In this document: positions 25,392 through 36,649 of the stretch, piece by piece | Numbering within the stretch: the first letter of the stretch is position 1 | Layout: each line of letters opens with the position of its first letter | Assembly (NCBI RefSeq): GCF_001578875.1 | Contig: NZ_KQ969507.1 | Location: forward strand, 142,464 to 192,584 | DNA from: Streptococcus sp. DD13 | Lineage (GTDB): Bacteria; Bacillota; Bacilli; Lactobacillales; Streptococcaceae | Length of the DNA: 50,121 nt | Direction: 5' to 3' | Made by a program: the position numbers and the translations under genes | The notes under the pieces: model-generated | Told to the model about the DNA's origin: nothing | The model's input: the letters and a program-made list of their open reading frames with translations, nothing else | Databases searched by the model: none

Positions 25392-27365
25392 ATGTCACTA
25401 TTATCTGTTAATGCTGTTCGTTTTTTAGGGATCGACGCGATTAATCAGGCCAACTCTGGTCACCCTGGGGTTGTCATGGGGGCTGCGCCCATGGCCTATG
25501 ACTTATTTACCAAACAATTGCGCATCAACCCTGACCAACCAAATTGGATCAATCGAGACCGCTTTGTTTTATCTGCTGGACATGGATCGATGTTGCTCTA
25601 TGCTCTCTTGCATCTTTCTGGTTATGCAGATGTTAGTCTTGAAGAAGTGAAGCATTTCCGTCAATGGGGCTCAAAAACACCTGGTCACCCTGAGTTTGGG
25701 CATACAGCTGGTGTAGATGCGACGACAGGACCTCTTGGACAAGGGATTGCGACAGCGACTGGATTTGCGCAAGCAGAGCGTTTCCTAGGGGCTAAGTATA
25801 ATCGGGATGGCTACCCAATCTTTGATCACTACACCTATGTCATCTGTGGGGATGGAGACTTGATGGAAGGTGTTTCTGCAGAGGCAGCTTCCTATGCAGG
25901 TCTTCAACAATTGGAAAAACTGATTGTTCTCTATGATTCAAATGATATCAACTTGGATGGAGAAACCAAAGACTCCTTTACAGAAAATGTTCGTGCACGC
26001 TATGAAGCTTATGGTTGGCATACAGAATTGGTCAGCGATGGGACAGATTTAGAGGCCATCAACCAAGCGATTGAAGCGGCTAAGCAATCTGGTAAGCCAT
26101 CCTTGATTGAAGTCAAGACCGTAATTGGATACGGTGCTCCTCATAAGCAAGGAACCAATGCTGTTCACGGTGCACCTCTAGGTGCCGATGAAACAGAAGC
26201 GACCCGGAAAGAGCTAGGGTGGGATTACGCGCCATTTGAAATTCCTGAAGAAGTTTATGAAGACTTTAAAGAAAACACTGCGGATCGCGGACGCTCTGCC
26301 TACAAGGCTTGGGCTGAGCTAGTAGAGGCTTACAAAAAAGCCTATCCTGAATTAGCTGCAGAAGTCGAAGCTATCATCGAAGGGCGGGATCCAGTCCAAG
26401 TCAGCCCAGAAGATTTCCCTGCCTTAGAGAATGGATTTTCACAAGCGACTCGTAATTCAAGCCAAGACGCCTTGAATATCATCGCTGATAAGGTTCCGAC
26501 CTTCCTTGGTGGATCGGCCGACTTGGCTCATTCCAATATGACCTATATCAAATCAGAAGGATTGCAAGATGCCATCAATCCGCTCAACCGGAATATCCAA
26601 TTCGGAGTTCGTGAGTTTGCAATGGGAACAATCTTAAATGGACTTGCTCTACATGGTGGTCTTCGTGTGTATGGTGGAACTTTCTTTGTCTTCTCTGATT
26701 ATGTGAAAGCTGCCATCCGCCTTTCTGCCCTCCAAGGACTGCCTGTGACTTATGTCTTTACACATGATTCGATTGCAGTTGGAGAAGATGGTCCAACGCA
26801 TGAGCCGATTGAGCACTTGGCAGGTCTTCGTGCGATGCCAAACTTGAACGTTTTCCGTCCTGCTGATGCCCGTGAAACACAGGCGGCTTGGTACTTGGCA
26901 GCGACCAGTGCATCTACTCCATCTGCTCTTGTCTTGACCCGTCAAAATCTGACTGTCGAAGAGGGGACAGACTTTGAGAAGGTTTCTAAGGGAGCTTATG
27001 TCGTTTATGAATCGTCACCAGAATTTGACACGATTGTGATTGCAACAGGTTCTGAGGTAAATCTTGCGGTGGCCGCAGCGAAGACCTTGGCAGCATCTGG
27101 CGCGAAAATCCGTGTGGTGAGCATGCCATCAACAGAGCTCTTTGATGCGCAAGATGCAAGTTATAAGGAAGAAATCCTTCCAAATGCGGTTCGTCGTCGC
27201 CTTGCTATCGAAATGGGAGCTACCCAAAGCTGGTACAAATATGTTGGCTTAGACGGAGCTGTTCTTGGAATTGACCAGTTCGGAGCTTCTGCACCAGCTG
27301 CGACAGTTATGGCTGAGTACGGATTTACGGTTGAAAATGTCGTTCATCTCCTTCAACAACTATAA
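25392..27365 (+). CDS. tkt: Transketolase
   Basis: A 657-residue thiamine-diphosphate enzyme that moves two-carbon units between sugar phosphates in the pentose phosphate pathway. It has the TPP-binding [18 protein letters not shown] segment, the catalytic histidines in AGHGS and in TPGHPE, and the central-domain [16 protein letters not shown] and [16 protein letters not shown] signatures. The length is normal. The start ATG has AAGGAGA upstream. It is monocistronic, with a cre-like box touching its -10, which implies glucose-dependent control. Confidence 0.95.
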   Translation: MSLLSVNAVRFLGIDAINQANSGHPGVVMGAAPMAYDLFTKQLRINPDQPNWINRDRFVLSAGHGSMLLYALLHLSGYADVSLEEVKHFRQWGSKTPGHPEFGHTAGVDATTGPLGQGIATATGFAQAERFLGAKYNRDGYPIFDHYTYVICGDGDLMEGVSAEAASYAGLQQLEKLIVLYDSNDINLDGETKDSFTENVRARYEAYGWHTELVSDGTDLEAINQAIEAAKQSGKPSLIEVKTVIGYGAPHKQGTNAVHGAPLGADETEATRKELGWDYAPFEIPEEVYEDFKENTADRGRSAYKAWAELVEAYKKAYPELAAEVEAIIEGRDPVQVSPEDFPALENGFSQATRNSSQDALNIIADKVPTFLGGSADLAHSNMTYIKSEGLQDAINPLNRNIQFGVREFAMGTILNGLALHGGLRVYGGTFFVFSDYVKAAIRLSALQGLPVTYVFTHDSIAVGEDGPTHEPIEHLAGLRAMPNLNVFRPADARETQAAWYLAATSASTPSALVLTRQNLTVEEGTDFEKVSKGAYVVYESSPEFDTIVIATGSEVNLAVAAAKTLAASGAKIRVVSMPSTELFDAQDASYKEEILPNAVRRRLAIEMGATQSWYKYVGLDGAVLGIDQFGASAPAATVMAEYGFTVENVVHLLQQL

Positions 27366-27371
27366 TTTATC

Positions 27372-27430
27372 AAAGCTTAGGACTTTCTATGTGTCATCTA
27401 CATGATGCTTGGAAAGCTTCTAAGCTTTTT
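27372..27430 (+). terminator. Terminator after tkt
   Basis: AAAGCTTAG (27372-27380) pairs perfectly with CTAAGCTTT (27420-27428) across a long, partly structured loop, then T. Confidence 0.65.
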
Positions 27431-27581
27431 TGGGGGAGTAAGATCCGAATGATGGAAAATATCTGCTCATTTTCAATGTCCTTTTCATTTTTTCTTGCTA
27501 TTTGTCTCAGATTATGAGAAAATTGGACCCATACATCTGTGCTTCAGAGGAAGTAGAGCAAAGGATGGTTAGGAGCGAAAT

Positions 27582-27923
27582 ATGAGAGACGATATCAAAA
27601 TTAATGACCGTGTAAAAGCGATAGAAGACCAGTTTATCGCTACTTTACAGACCATATATGATCCAGAAATTGAATTAGATGTTTACAATTTAGGCTTGAT
27701 CTATGAAATCAACTTGGATGAGTCGGGCTTTTGTCGAGTTGTGATGACTTTTACCGATATGGGATGCAACTGTGCAGACACGCTTCCGCTTGATCTGGTA
27801 GAAGCGCTGAAGAAGATTGATGGAGTCACAGACGCCAAGGTAGAGGTGGTGTGGTCACCGGTGTGGCAAATGACGCGAATTAGCCGGTATGGTCGAATTG
27901 CCCTTGGGATTAGCCCGAGATAG
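27582..27923 (+). CDS. DUF59/MIP18-family metal-sulfur cluster assembly factor, SufT-like
   Basis: A 113-residue protein of the MIP18/PaaD/SufT family that helps mature iron-sulfur proteins. The family core DPEIELDVYNLGLIYEI and the reactive-cysteine segment (DMGCNCADTLP) are present; the second cysteine in that segment is unusual. The upstream region holds the tkt terminator but no clear promoter. It lies about 17 kb from the suf operon in this window, so any cooperation with Suf would be in trans. Function is inferred from the family. Confidence 0.85.
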   Translation: MRDDIKINDRVKAIEDQFIATLQTIYDPEIELDVYNLGLIYEINLDESGFCRVVMTFTDMGCNCADTLPLDLVEALKKIDGVTDAKVEVVWSPVWQMTRISRYGRIALGISPR

Positions 27924-27950
27924 AAGGAATAAAAAAACACGCATATACCC

Positions 27951-27977
27951 AAAGTAGGCTTTCAGCCTTCTTTTTTT
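27951..27977 (+). terminator. Terminator after the DUF59 gene
   Basis: AGGCT pairs with AGCCT around TTC, the stem extended by AAG/CTT past a T-T mismatch, then seven T. Confidence 0.6.
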
Positions 27978-28343
27978 ACCCTTTTAGTGCAAGATTTAAG
28001 AGGAGACAGACGCTAGTAAAGACCCAAATTCCTAGAGAACTATTAAAAAAGACCGATTGCTGATATTGCGTCCTATAAATTTGATTTTGGGATAGTCTCT
28101 GATGTTTGCTTTTGTTTCAATAAAAATGCATCTATAAATAGACTGGAGTAACTTCTTATATCCTATAGAATGAGCTTTTGGAAAAAATGCGACTATTTTT
28201 GAAAGCGGTTCGAAAATACCGAACGTTTTATCAAAAAGTAAGAATTTGTTTGCAATTTTCAAGACAATATGATACCATTTGATTGCTATTTTGTTACGAA
28301 ATGGTGACAAAACAGTGACTTAATGTTAAAAATAGGAGAAAAA
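27978..28343. other. AT-rich intergenic region before the LPXTG gene
   Basis: About 365 bases, clearly richer in A and T than the flanking genes. It contains GTTCG-N8-CGAAC (about 28209-28226) and a possible -10 TATGAT (28268-28273) without a good -35 at the right distance. A 92-codon minus-strand frame exists, but nothing supports it as a gene. Confidence 0.5.
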
Positions 28344-30812
28344 ATGAAGAAAAAGATTAGCGTAGGATTGTCACTACTACTTTTTTTTGCCGTCATTTTT
28401 GGTTGGGACAGGATGCAAACTGTCCATGCTGCGGGTAGTTCAGGAAAGATTTCCATCACGAATAAATCGATCACACCTGAACAATCTCCAGTTGACCAAT
28501 ATACCAATATCAAAGTAGATCTAGACTTTTCAGTTCCAAACGATACACAGACGGGGGATCAAGCGGTCATTACCTTGCCCCAAAATCTGAAGTTTATAAA
28601 AGATCAAAGTTTTGATGTGCTGAGTCCAGATGGAAGTTCCGTTGTTGCGAAGGCGGTCATTCGAGCGAGTGATAAGACCATCACTTTGACCTATACGGAT
28701 TATGTCAGCACAAAATCAGATATTACAGGCCACCTCTTTTTTGATGTCCGTGTCGAAGCAGGAACGGCCTCGCCAAGTAAGGTACCGATTACTCTGGACG
28801 TGGATAACAATCCTACTCCGATTGGGGAAGTAGACTTTGTAGTCGACCCAGGAGATACGAAAAAAATCTTAGACAAGGTGAGCTGGGGAACAGAATCGCT
28901 CGCTGAAGGAGGGATTACTCGTCAGTATGAAGTTCGGGTGAATGCTTCAGGTGATACGCTGAGAGATACATTGGTCTCGGATAGCTTAGGGACAGCGGGT
29001 ATGAGCTATGTGCAAGGTTCCTTTGTGATCAAAAAGGGGAAATGGGTTGTCAATAGCCAACACAAATTGGAATTGCAAAATGCAACCACGGTGGACCTTC
29101 CAGTCACATTTGGAGCGGACCAAAAGAGTTTCCAAGTTCAGTTAGGAACGGTCAATCAATCGGAAGGCTACTCCATCGTCTATAAAGTAAAAATCTCATA
29201 CACACCTGCGAATGGGGAAAGTTTCCTCAACAACGTTGTCCTGAAAGCTGACAAAGAATTGCAAACCAAAAGCAACCCATTCGTTTACCAGACGGCTGGC
29301 GGAGAAGCAGTAGGCTACAACTATGGTGTGACCATCAAGAAAGTAGATGAAGCGAATAATTCTCTTGCTCTTGCAGGGGCGACGTTCAATGTTGTTCGTG
29401 TAGCTACTGGTGAGGTCGTACAGACTGTCACAACGGATGCACAAGGGCTAGCGAGCGTCGAAGGTTTGTTAAATGCGGACTATCAATTGGTGGAAACCAA
29501 AGCGCCAGAAGGCTATGAATTGGATGCAACACCAATCGACATCAAACCAGCTGATTTTGGGACGACGAAAATCGCTCAAAAAACGGTTACCAACAAAGCG
29601 ATTGTCAAAGAACCGACCCCGACCAGTGCGGTAATTGAATTAAGTAAAACACTATCTGGCCGAGACTTAAAAGACGGGGAGTTCAGTTTTGAATTGTATG
29701 AGGGAAGGGACAAACTTCAGACGGCTACCAACAAAGACGGGAAGGTCACTTTCGAAGCCATTTCTTACCAATCAGAGGGAGAGCACACCTATACCATCAA
29801 GGAAGTTGTTGCAAATGTTCCAGGAATTACCTATGATACGACCGAAAAGCAAGTCACTATCAAGGTAACACGAGAAGGCGATTCTCTCAAGGCAACTGTT
29901 GAATACCCGAATAACACCGTTTTTGCCAACATCTATACAGCCCCAACACCAGGCAGTGTCCAATTCAAGAGTCAAAAAATATTGGAAGGGCGTGATCTTG
30001 TAGAGGGGGAATTCAGTTTCCAATTGTTGGATGAAAATGGCAATGTTCTACAAACCAAGACCAATGCTGCAGACGGCAGTATCGTCTTTGATGAACTCAC
30101 CTATACAGAAGCAGACGCAGGCCAAACCTATACCTACACCATTAAAGAAGTGATTCCAGAAAACAAAGCAAAAGGAGTCACCTATGATGAAGAAAATATA
30201 ACGGTAACTGTAGCCGTCTCTAAAGACCAAGCTAACCATGCCATAAAGGCCGTGGCTAGCTATGGAGACAAGAAAACGTTCACCAATACAGTGGTGACGA
30301 CTGAAATCCCACCAACTCCTCCGACTGTTGAGAAACCAGAATTGAAACTCTACAATGTTCAATTGCACAAGGTGGACAATAAAGGGAATGCCCTGGCAGG
30401 TGCTGTTTTTGGTCTTTTTGAAGCAGATGGCACCACTCCAGTTGCCAATCCTTACGGAGAAGGCCAAGCAACAGCAACTTCGGATGCCGAGGGGCTGATC
30501 ACCTTTACAGGGGTTGAAGCCAAAGACTATATCATCAAGGAGCTAACAGCTCCGGCGGGCTACCAATTGACGACAGAGGTCATTTCTGTAACAGCTGCCG
30601 AGTTAGAAGCTGCGACGGACCAACTAGTCGACAAGGGGAATATTGTGAACGAGCAAATTCCGGCGATTCCTCCAAAAGAAACGACTCCACCACCTAGCTC
30701 TAAGAAGGTTCTTCCTAAGACGGGTGCTACCTCAAATGATGCTCTGGTTTTCAGTGGTCTCGTAGGGATGGTTCTTGGTTTCTTCCTCCTTCGAAAGAAG
30801 GAGCTCCACTAA
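28344..30812 (+). CDS. LPXTG-anchored surface protein with Cna_B and pilin-type isopeptide domains
   Basis: An 822-residue cell-wall adhesin. The signal peptide ends near VHA29. Residues about 31-320 look like an Ig-like adhesive region (SPVDQYTNIKVDLDFSVP). A Cna_B domain follows (about 325-415, ending LVETKAPEGY), then two FctA-type pilin isopeptide domains (about 429-530 and 536-655, each with SGRDL/EGRDL and YTIKEV), and a second Cna_B (about 669-770, YIIKELTAPAGY). A proline-rich spacer leads to LPKTG (790-794), a membrane span and RKKELH. The start is ATG 28344 after AGGAG; the in-frame ATG at 28323 precedes that site. No sortase or second pilin gene is adjacent, so the housekeeping sortase probably anchors it. 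Confidence 0.9.
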   Translation: MKKKISVGLSLLLFFAVIFGWDRMQTVHAAGSSGKISITNKSITPEQSPVDQYTNIKVDLDFSVPNDTQTGDQAVITLPQNLKFIKDQSFDVLSPDGSSVVAKAVIRASDKTITLTYTDYVSTKSDITGHLFFDVRVEAGTASPSKVPITLDVDNNPTPIGEVDFVVDPGDTKKILDKVSWGTESLAEGGITRQYEVRVNASGDTLRDTLVSDSLGTAGMSYVQGSFVIKKGKWVVNSQHKLELQNATTVDLPVTFGADQKSFQVQLGTVNQSEGYSIVYKVKISYTPANGESFLNNVVLKADKELQTKSNPFVYQTAGGEAVGYNYGVTIKKVDEANNSLALAGATFNVVRVATGEVVQTVTTDAQGLASVEGLLNADYQLVETKAPEGYELDATPIDIKPADFGTTKIAQKTVTNKAIVKEPTPTSAVIELSKTLSGRDLKDGEFSFELYEGRDKLQTATNKDGKVTFEAISYQSEGEHTYTIKEVVANVPGITYDTTEKQVTIKVTREGDSLKATVEYPNNTVFANIYTAPTPGSVQFKSQKILEGRDLVEGEFSFQLLDENGNVLQTKTNAADGSIVFDELTYTEADAGQTYTYTIKEVIPENKAKGVTYDEENITVTVAVSKDQANHAIKAVASYGDKKTFTNTVVTTEIPPTPPTVEKPELKLYNVQLHKVDNKGNALAGAVFGLFEADGTTPVANPYGEGQATATSDAEGLITFTGVEAKDYIIKELTAPAGYQLTTEVISVTAAELEAATDQLVDKGNIVNEQIPAIPPKETTPPPSSKKVLPKTGATSNDALVFSGLVGMVLGFFLLRKKELH

Positions 30813-30881
30813 TATCTGCTAGTGATTTGGCGGAGTCTATTCGGTCTAAAAAAGAAATCACTCTGACCATACAGAAATTCC

Positions 30882-30911
30882 AAAGCAAGGGGGACAGAAC
30901 CCTTGCTTTTT
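30882..30911 (+). terminator. Terminator after the LPXTG gene
   Basis: AAAGCAAGGG pairs perfectly over 10 bp with CCCTTGCTTT around an 8-base loop, followed by TT. Confidence 0.75.
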
Positions 30912-30966
30912 AGCATAACTTTTTGTGTGAAGGCAGTAGCGTCTAAAAAGAGGTAGAAAAAAAAAA

Positions 30967-31135
30967 GTGGGACAGAAATCGGGAATTTCTTAGAATTCGA
31001 TTTCTGTCCCACCTCCCCACAGTTGAGTCGGGCTGTAAAAGCGGATGAAATCAGCGGAGTAGAGCCCACTCAACCACTGCGTCTTGCTCGACAATCCAAA
31101 AACAATGGAGAGGCTAGGACTTTTGTCCCAGCCTC
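30967..31135 (-). repeat. Dispersed structured repeat, copy C (complete, reversed)
   Basis: Reverse orientation to copies A and B. GTGGGACAGAAATCG (30967-30981) pairs perfectly over 15 bp with CGATTTCTGTCCCAC. The other end is GAGGCTAGGAC-TTTT-GTCCCAGCCTC followed by TTTT, a textbook terminator on the plus strand. It fills the gap between the convergent LPXTG and ilvD genes, ending 8 bases from the ilvD stop. Confidence 0.9.
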
Positions 31136-31142
31136 TTTTGAA

Positions 31143-32858
31143 TTATGCTTTTCCAGTTTCTTCTGGTTTCCAGAAGTCTGTGACAGCTCCTTTCGAAGCT
31201 GAGGAAACCATGTGGGCGTATTTTCCAAGAACGCCACGGCTGTACAGTGGCGGTAATGTGGTCTCCGCCTTTCGTTTGGCTAATTCTTCCTCGGATACGT
31301 GCATGGTGATTTCTTTCGTATCTTGGTCAACTGTGACCAGATCTCCTGTATGTAGGTAGGCGATTGGTCCACCATCTTGAGCTTCTGGTGCGATATGGCC
31401 GACGACCAATCCATAGGTTCCGCCGGAGAAGCGACCGTCTGTCAGGAGGGCGACTTTGTCCCCTTGTCCCTTACCAACAATCATAGAAGAAAGAGAGAGC
31501 ATCTCTGGCATACCAGGTCCACCCTTAGGCCCTACGAAGCGCACGACAACCACATCGCCATCCACGATATCGTCAGACAAAACAGCCTCAATGGCTTCTT
31601 CTTCAGAGTCAAAGACCTTAGCTGGTCCAGTGTGGTTTCGGACTTTTACGCCTGAAACCTTGGCCACAGCTCCATCTGGTGCGAGGTTTCCTTTGAGGAT
31701 GATGAGTGGTCCATCAGCCCGTTTTGGATTTTCCAGAGGCATGATAACTTTTTGACCTGGTGTCAGATCTGCGAAGTCTTCTAAGTTTTCAGCGACCGTT
31801 TTACCTGTACAAGTGATGCGATCTCCGTGAAGGAAGCCGTTTTTGAGCAAGTATTTCATGACCGCTGGGACTCCTCCAACATTGTAGAGATCTTGGAAGA
31901 CATATTGTCCAGATGGTTTCAAGTCAGCCAAATGAGGGACTTTTTCTTGGAAGGTGTTGAAGTCTTCAAGAGATAAGTCAACATTGGCTGCATGGGCAAT
32001 GGCGAGCAAATGAAGAGTGGCGTTGGTTGAACCTCCCAATGCCATGGTCACAGTAATCGCATCTTCAAAGGCCTCACGGGTCATGATATCCGATGGCTTG
32101 ATCCCTAATTCCAACATCCGTACGACCGCACGACCAGCTTCTTCGATGTCTGCTTTTTTCTCTGGTGATTCAGCCGGGTGGGAAGAAGATCCTGGTAGAC
32201 TGATTCCAATCACTTCCAGGGCTGTTGCCATGGTGTTTGCAGTGTACATTCCTCCACAACCACCAGGTCCTGGACAAGCATTACACTCGATTTCACGGAC
32301 TTCTTCGGCAGTCATATCGCCATGGTTCCATTTTCCAATCCCTTCAAAAACGGAAACCAAATCGATATCTTTGCCGTTGAGATTTCCTGGAGCAATCGTT
32401 CCACCATAGGCAAAGATGGCGGGGATATCCATATTGGCAATCGCGATGGCAGATCCAGGCATATTCTTATCACAGCCACCGATGGCGACAAAGGCATCGA
32501 CATTGTGTCCGCCCATGGCCGCTTCGATGGAGTCTGCGATGATATCCCGTGATGTAAGAGAAAAGCGCATTCCTTGTGTTCCCATGGCAATTCCGTCCGC
32601 AACGGTAATGGTTCCGTATTGGACAGGCCAAGCTCCAGCGGATTTGACACCTTCTTTTACAACTTTACCAAAATCATGCAGGTGCATGTTACAAGGGGTG
32701 TTTTCTGCCCAAGTCGAAATAACACCGACAATCGGGGTCTCGAAGTTATCGTCCTTCATCCCTGTCGCACGAAGCATGGCCCGGTTTGGGGATTTGACCA
32801 TGCTGTCGTAGACAGAACTCCGATGACGGAGATTTTTTAATGTTTCTTTATCTGTCAT
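31143..32858 (-). CDS. ilvD: Dihydroxy-acid dehydratase
   Basis: A 571-residue iron-sulfur dehydratase that makes 2-oxoisovalerate and 2-oxo-3-methylvalerate in valine and isoleucine synthesis. The cluster and magnesium-site segments are intact: [20 protein letters not shown] and [17 protein letters not shown]. Length is normal. It is transcribed away from ilvB, with a 372-base shared upstream region, and terminates in repeat copy C. Its own extended -10 (TGCTATAAT) lies on the minus strand at 32968-32960. Confidence 0.96.
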   Translation of the reverse strand: MTDKETLKNLRHRSSVYDSMVKSPNRAMLRATGMKDDNFETPIVGVISTWAENTPCNMHLHDFGKVVKEGVKSAGAWPVQYGTITVADGIAMGTQGMRFSLTSRDIIADSIEAAMGGHNVDAFVAIGGCDKNMPGSAIAIANMDIPAIFAYGGTIAPGNLNGKDIDLVSVFEGIGKWNHGDMTAEEVREIECNACPGPGGCGGMYTANTMATALEVIGISLPGSSSHPAESPEKKADIEEAGRAVVRMLELGIKPSDIMTREAFEDAITVTMALGGSTNATLHLLAIAHAANVDLSLEDFNTFQEKVPHLADLKPSGQYVFQDLYNVGGVPAVMKYLLKNGFLHGDRITCTGKTVAENLEDFADLTPGQKVIMPLENPKRADGPLIILKGNLAPDGAVAKVSGVKVRNHTGPAKVFDSEEEAIEAVLSDDIVDGDVVVVRFVGPKGGPGMPEMLSLSSMIVGKGQGDKVALLTDGRFSGGTYGLVVGHIAPEAQDGGPIAYLHTGDLVTVDQDTKEITMHVSEEELAKRKAETTLPPLYSRGVLGKYAHMVSSASKGAVTDFWKPEETGKA

Positions 32859-32959
32859 TGTTTTTCTTCTCCATTAACTGATCTAAAGCATAGAAGATAG
32901 GAGGGGAACCCCTTTTCTGTTCTTCCAGCAAAAAAGCAGATTCTTTTCTATATTATTTA

Positions 32960-32968
32960 ATTATAGCA
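32960..32968 (-). promoter_or_regulatory. ilvD extended -10 promoter
   Basis: Reads TGCTATAAT on the minus strand, about 100 bases before the ilvD start. The leader contains GGGG-TT-CCCC, a small stem. Confidence 0.55.
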
Positions 32969-33101
32969 TAGTTCTGGGAAAAATTTTCCTGTTCTCTAAT
33001 TATTTTAGAAAAGTCTGACAATTTAATCCAAAAGGTAATATTCGGATTTTCGATTAAGAACAGAGATTCTTCTAGAAAATTCTTTTAAAATAAGGGGAAA
33101 T

Positions 33102-33110
33102 TGCTATAAT
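33102..33110 (+). promoter_or_regulatory. Upstream extended -10 promoter for ilvB
   Basis: TGCTATAAT on the plus strand. A second candidate promoter lies downstream: TTGCAT (33155-33160), 16-base spacer, TAAGAT (33177-33182). Confidence 0.5.
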
Positions 33111-33196
33111 AGAGGACAAAACGAGTGAAATTCAGTGAAATTGACGAAATAGGCTTGCATTTTTACCTTTAAGTGGTAAGATAGATATAGTGTTTG

Positions 33197-33211
33197 AATT
33201 TTTAGACAATT
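33197..33211 (+). promoter_or_regulatory. CodY box candidate before ilvB
   Basis: AATTTTTAGACAATT differs at two of 15 positions from the CodY consensus AATTTTCWGAAAATT. It lies just after both candidate promoters and 6 bases before the ribosome site, so CodY would act as a roadblock. Confidence 0.55.
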
Positions 33212-33230
33212 TTACGAAAAGGAGGCGCTT

Positions 33231-34934
33231 GTGAAGAAAATAAAGCTAACGAGTTCAAAAACGGGTGCTGACCTGATTTTGGATACCTTGTTTGAGCTAG
33301 GGATTGATACCGTGTTTGGTTACCCTGGTGGCGCAGTATTGCCCCTGTATGACGCGATCTATCAGCACAAAGAGATTCGACATATCTTGGGCCGGCACGA
33401 GCAAGGTGTGACACATGAAGCGGAAGGTTTTGCGAAGTCTACAGGCCGTATCGGAGTCGCCATCGTAACGAGTGGTCCGGGTGCAACCAATGCCATTACC
33501 GGGATTGCAGATGCGATGAGTGACAGTGTGCCCATGCTAGTCTTTACTGGTCAAGTTGGGACGTCCGGAATTGGGAAGGATGCCTTTCAAGAAGCAGATA
33601 TCGTTGGAATTACCACCCCGATTACCAAATACAATTATCAGATTCGAGAAGCCGCAGATATCCCTCGCATCGTGACAGAAGCGATTCATATTGCGACGAC
33701 AGGTCGGCCGGGACCGGTGGTGATTGATGTTCCAAAAAATATCCAGGAAGCGATCGTATCAGAATACAATGATCCAAGTCTTCAACTACCTGGCTATCAG
33801 CCAAATCTCGAGCCAAATGGACGGCAGATCGAAAAGCTGATGGAGCTCCTAAAAACCTCTAAGAGACCAGTTCTCATTGCTGGAGGTGGAGTCAACTATG
33901 CTGGGGCATCGAAAGAGTTGATTGCCTTTGCAGAACGGTATGATATTCCGGTAGTTTCAACTTTATTGAGTCTTGGAGTGATGCCGATAGAGCACCGTCT
34001 CTCCCTTGGAATGGGAGGGATGCATGGTTCTTATGCCTCCAATATGGCCCTAGCCAAGTGTGATTTAATGATCAACTTTGGTTCTCGATTTGCTGATCGA
34101 TTAACTGGGAACCCAGCGACATTTGCGAAAAAATGTCAAGTCGTGCATGTAGACATTGATCCGGCAGAGATTGGGAAGGTTGTGAAAACGGATGTACCGA
34201 TCGTTGGAGATGCCAAACGGACCTTGGAAAAACTCTTGGCATATGAAACCGTAGCCACCAATCATGCTTCCTGGACTGAGCAAGTTTTGCACAACAAGGA
34301 GCGGGCACCATTCTACTACAAGCCAAGTGAAGAGATCATCAAACCACAACGCGCGATTGAAATTATCGGTGAGCTGACCAAAGGGGATGCAATTGTGGTC
34401 ACGGATGTTGGTCAGCATCAAATGTGGGCTGCCCAGTTTTATCCTTACAAGCACGAACGTCAGATCATCACATCAGGCGGACTAGGAACGATGGGATTTG
34501 GGATCCCAGCAGCGGTCGGAGCAAAATTAGCCAACCCTGACAAAGAAGTTGTTCTTTTTGTAGGGGACGGAGGCTTTCAGATGACCAATCAGGAATTGGC
34601 GATCTTGAATGGCTACGGTATTGCGATCAAGGTGGTCTTGATTAACAACCACTCTCTAGGGATGGTTCGTCAGTGGCAAGAGTCCTTCTACAACGAACAC
34701 CGGAGCGAATCAACCTTCGATGCAGAGCCTAATTTCCAATTAATGGCAGAGGCCTATGGCATCCCTCATTACAAGTTCTCTGATCCAGCAAGCTTGGAAG
34801 AGGATTTGAAGGTGATTACAGAACCAAGACCAATGCTGATTGAAATCAACATTTCCAATCGGGAACATGTCTATCCGATGGTTCCGTCTGGAAAGAGTAA
34901 TGAAGAAATGCTGGGGGTGAAGTTCAATGCGTAG
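33231..34934 (+). CDS. ilvB: Acetolactate synthase large (catalytic) subunit
   Basis: A 567-residue thiamine-diphosphate and FAD enzyme that condenses pyruvate with pyruvate or 2-oxobutanoate, the first shared step to valine, leucine and isoleucine. GYPGGAVLPLYDA with its catalytic E downstream (GRHEQGVTHEAEG), and the TPP-binding GDGGFQMTNQELA segment followed by N, are intact. The start is GTG 33231, five bases after AAAAGGAGG. The presence of ilvN and the biosynthetic neighbours mark it as the anabolic enzyme rather than catabolic AlsS. A CodY-like box precedes it. Confidence 0.95.
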   Translation: MKKIKLTSSKTGADLILDTLFELGIDTVFGYPGGAVLPLYDAIYQHKEIRHILGRHEQGVTHEAEGFAKSTGRIGVAIVTSGPGATNAITGIADAMSDSVPMLVFTGQVGTSGIGKDAFQEADIVGITTPITKYNYQIREAADIPRIVTEAIHIATTGRPGPVVIDVPKNIQEAIVSEYNDPSLQLPGYQPNLEPNGRQIEKLMELLKTSKRPVLIAGGGVNYAGASKELIAFAERYDIPVVSTLLSLGVMPIEHRLSLGMGGMHGSYASNMALAKCDLMINFGSRFADRLTGNPATFAKKCQVVHVDIDPAEIGKVVKTDVPIVGDAKRTLEKLLAYETVATNHASWTEQVLHNKERAPFYYKPSEEIIKPQRAIEIIGELTKGDAIVVTDVGQHQMWAAQFYPYKHERQIITSGGLGTMGFGIPAAVGAKLANPDKEVVLFVGDGGFQMTNQELAILNGYGIAIKVVLINNHSLGMVRQWQESFYNEHRSESTFDAEPNFQLMAEAYGIPHYKFSDPASLEEDLKVITEPRPMLIEINISNREHVYPMVPSGKSNEEMLGVKFNA

Positions 34935-35403
34935 AATGTTAACCGCTAAGATGAAAGATGCGACGGGAGTGATGAATCGCTTCACGGGTGTCCTCTCACG
35001 GAGACAAGTGAATATCGAGTCTATCTCCGTCGGTCGAACTTCTGAACCAGATGTCTCGCGCATTACAATTATTATTGATGTCGAGACGATTGAAGAGGCT
35101 CAGCAAATTGTGAAACAGTTGAATCGCTTGATCGACGTTGTTCGTGTGAGAGATATTACGGATATTCCTCATTTGGAGAGAGAAGTGATTTTGATTAAGA
35201 TTTCAGCCCCTCTTTCCAAACGTGCTGAAATTCTCGCTCTCATTCAGCCTTTCCGAGCATCTGTTGTCGATGTGGCTCCCCACTCGATCACGATCCAGAT
35301 GACAGGAGATAGTAATAAGATCGAAGCCCTTCTTCGAGTGATTGAACCCTATGGGATCAAAAATATCGCACGGACAGGAACCACTGGATTTAGCCGGGAC
35401 TAG
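34927..35403 (+). CDS. ilvN: Acetolactate synthase small (regulatory) subunit
   Basis: A 158-residue subunit with an N-terminal ACT domain (MRRMLTAKMKDATGVMNRFTG..., about 1-75) that binds valine and gives feedback control, and a C-terminal domain that activates the large subunit. Its ATG overlaps the ilvB stop by 8 bases, so the two subunits are translationally coupled. Length is normal. Confidence 0.95.
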   Translation: MRRMLTAKMKDATGVMNRFTGVLSRRQVNIESISVGRTSEPDVSRITIIIDVETIEEAQQIVKQLNRLIDVVRVRDITDIPHLEREVILIKISAPLSKRAEILALIQPFRASVVDVAPHSITIQMTGDSNKIEALLRVIEPYGIKNIARTGTTGFSRD

Positions 35404-35449
35404 TTCCCCCTTAGCAACTGTACCTCAATAACCACTTAGGTAAAAATAG

Positions 35450-36493
<1,044 letters not shown>

Positions 36494-36535
36494 GAAAGAA
36501 CCGGTTCAGTCGGTCCTTCTTGTCAAAGATAAGAG

Positions 36536-36570
36536 GAGACAAATCTTCATTTTGAGATTTGTCTCTTTTT
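36536..36570 (+). terminator. Terminator after ilvBNC
   Basis: GAGACAAATCT pairs perfectly over 11 bp with AGATTTGTCTC around an 8-base loop, then five T. A second imperfect stem (GAACCG/CGGTCC) precedes it. Confidence 0.85.
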
Positions 36571-36609
36571 CATCAAGTTTGTGTAAGGGCTGTCAAAAAA
36601 AGATAAATT

Positions 36610-36618
36610 TGCTATAAT
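36610..36618 (+). promoter_or_regulatory. ilvA extended -10 promoter
   Basis: TGCTATAAT, 32 bases before the ilvA start, so ilvA can be expressed apart from ilvBNC. Confidence 0.5.
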
Positions 36619-36649
36619 AAAGGGTAATTAGAGAAAAGGGGGGCGGTCC

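Noticed and set aside
28032..28310. 92-codon minus-strand frame upstream of the LPXTG gene
   Set aside because: The sequence is AT-rich, without a ribosome site, promoter or familiar motif; treated as chance, though a gene remnant is possible.
32859..33230. T-box leader before ilvB or ilvD
   Set aside because: I could not find the conserved T-box sequence or a terminator/antiterminator pair next to either start codon.
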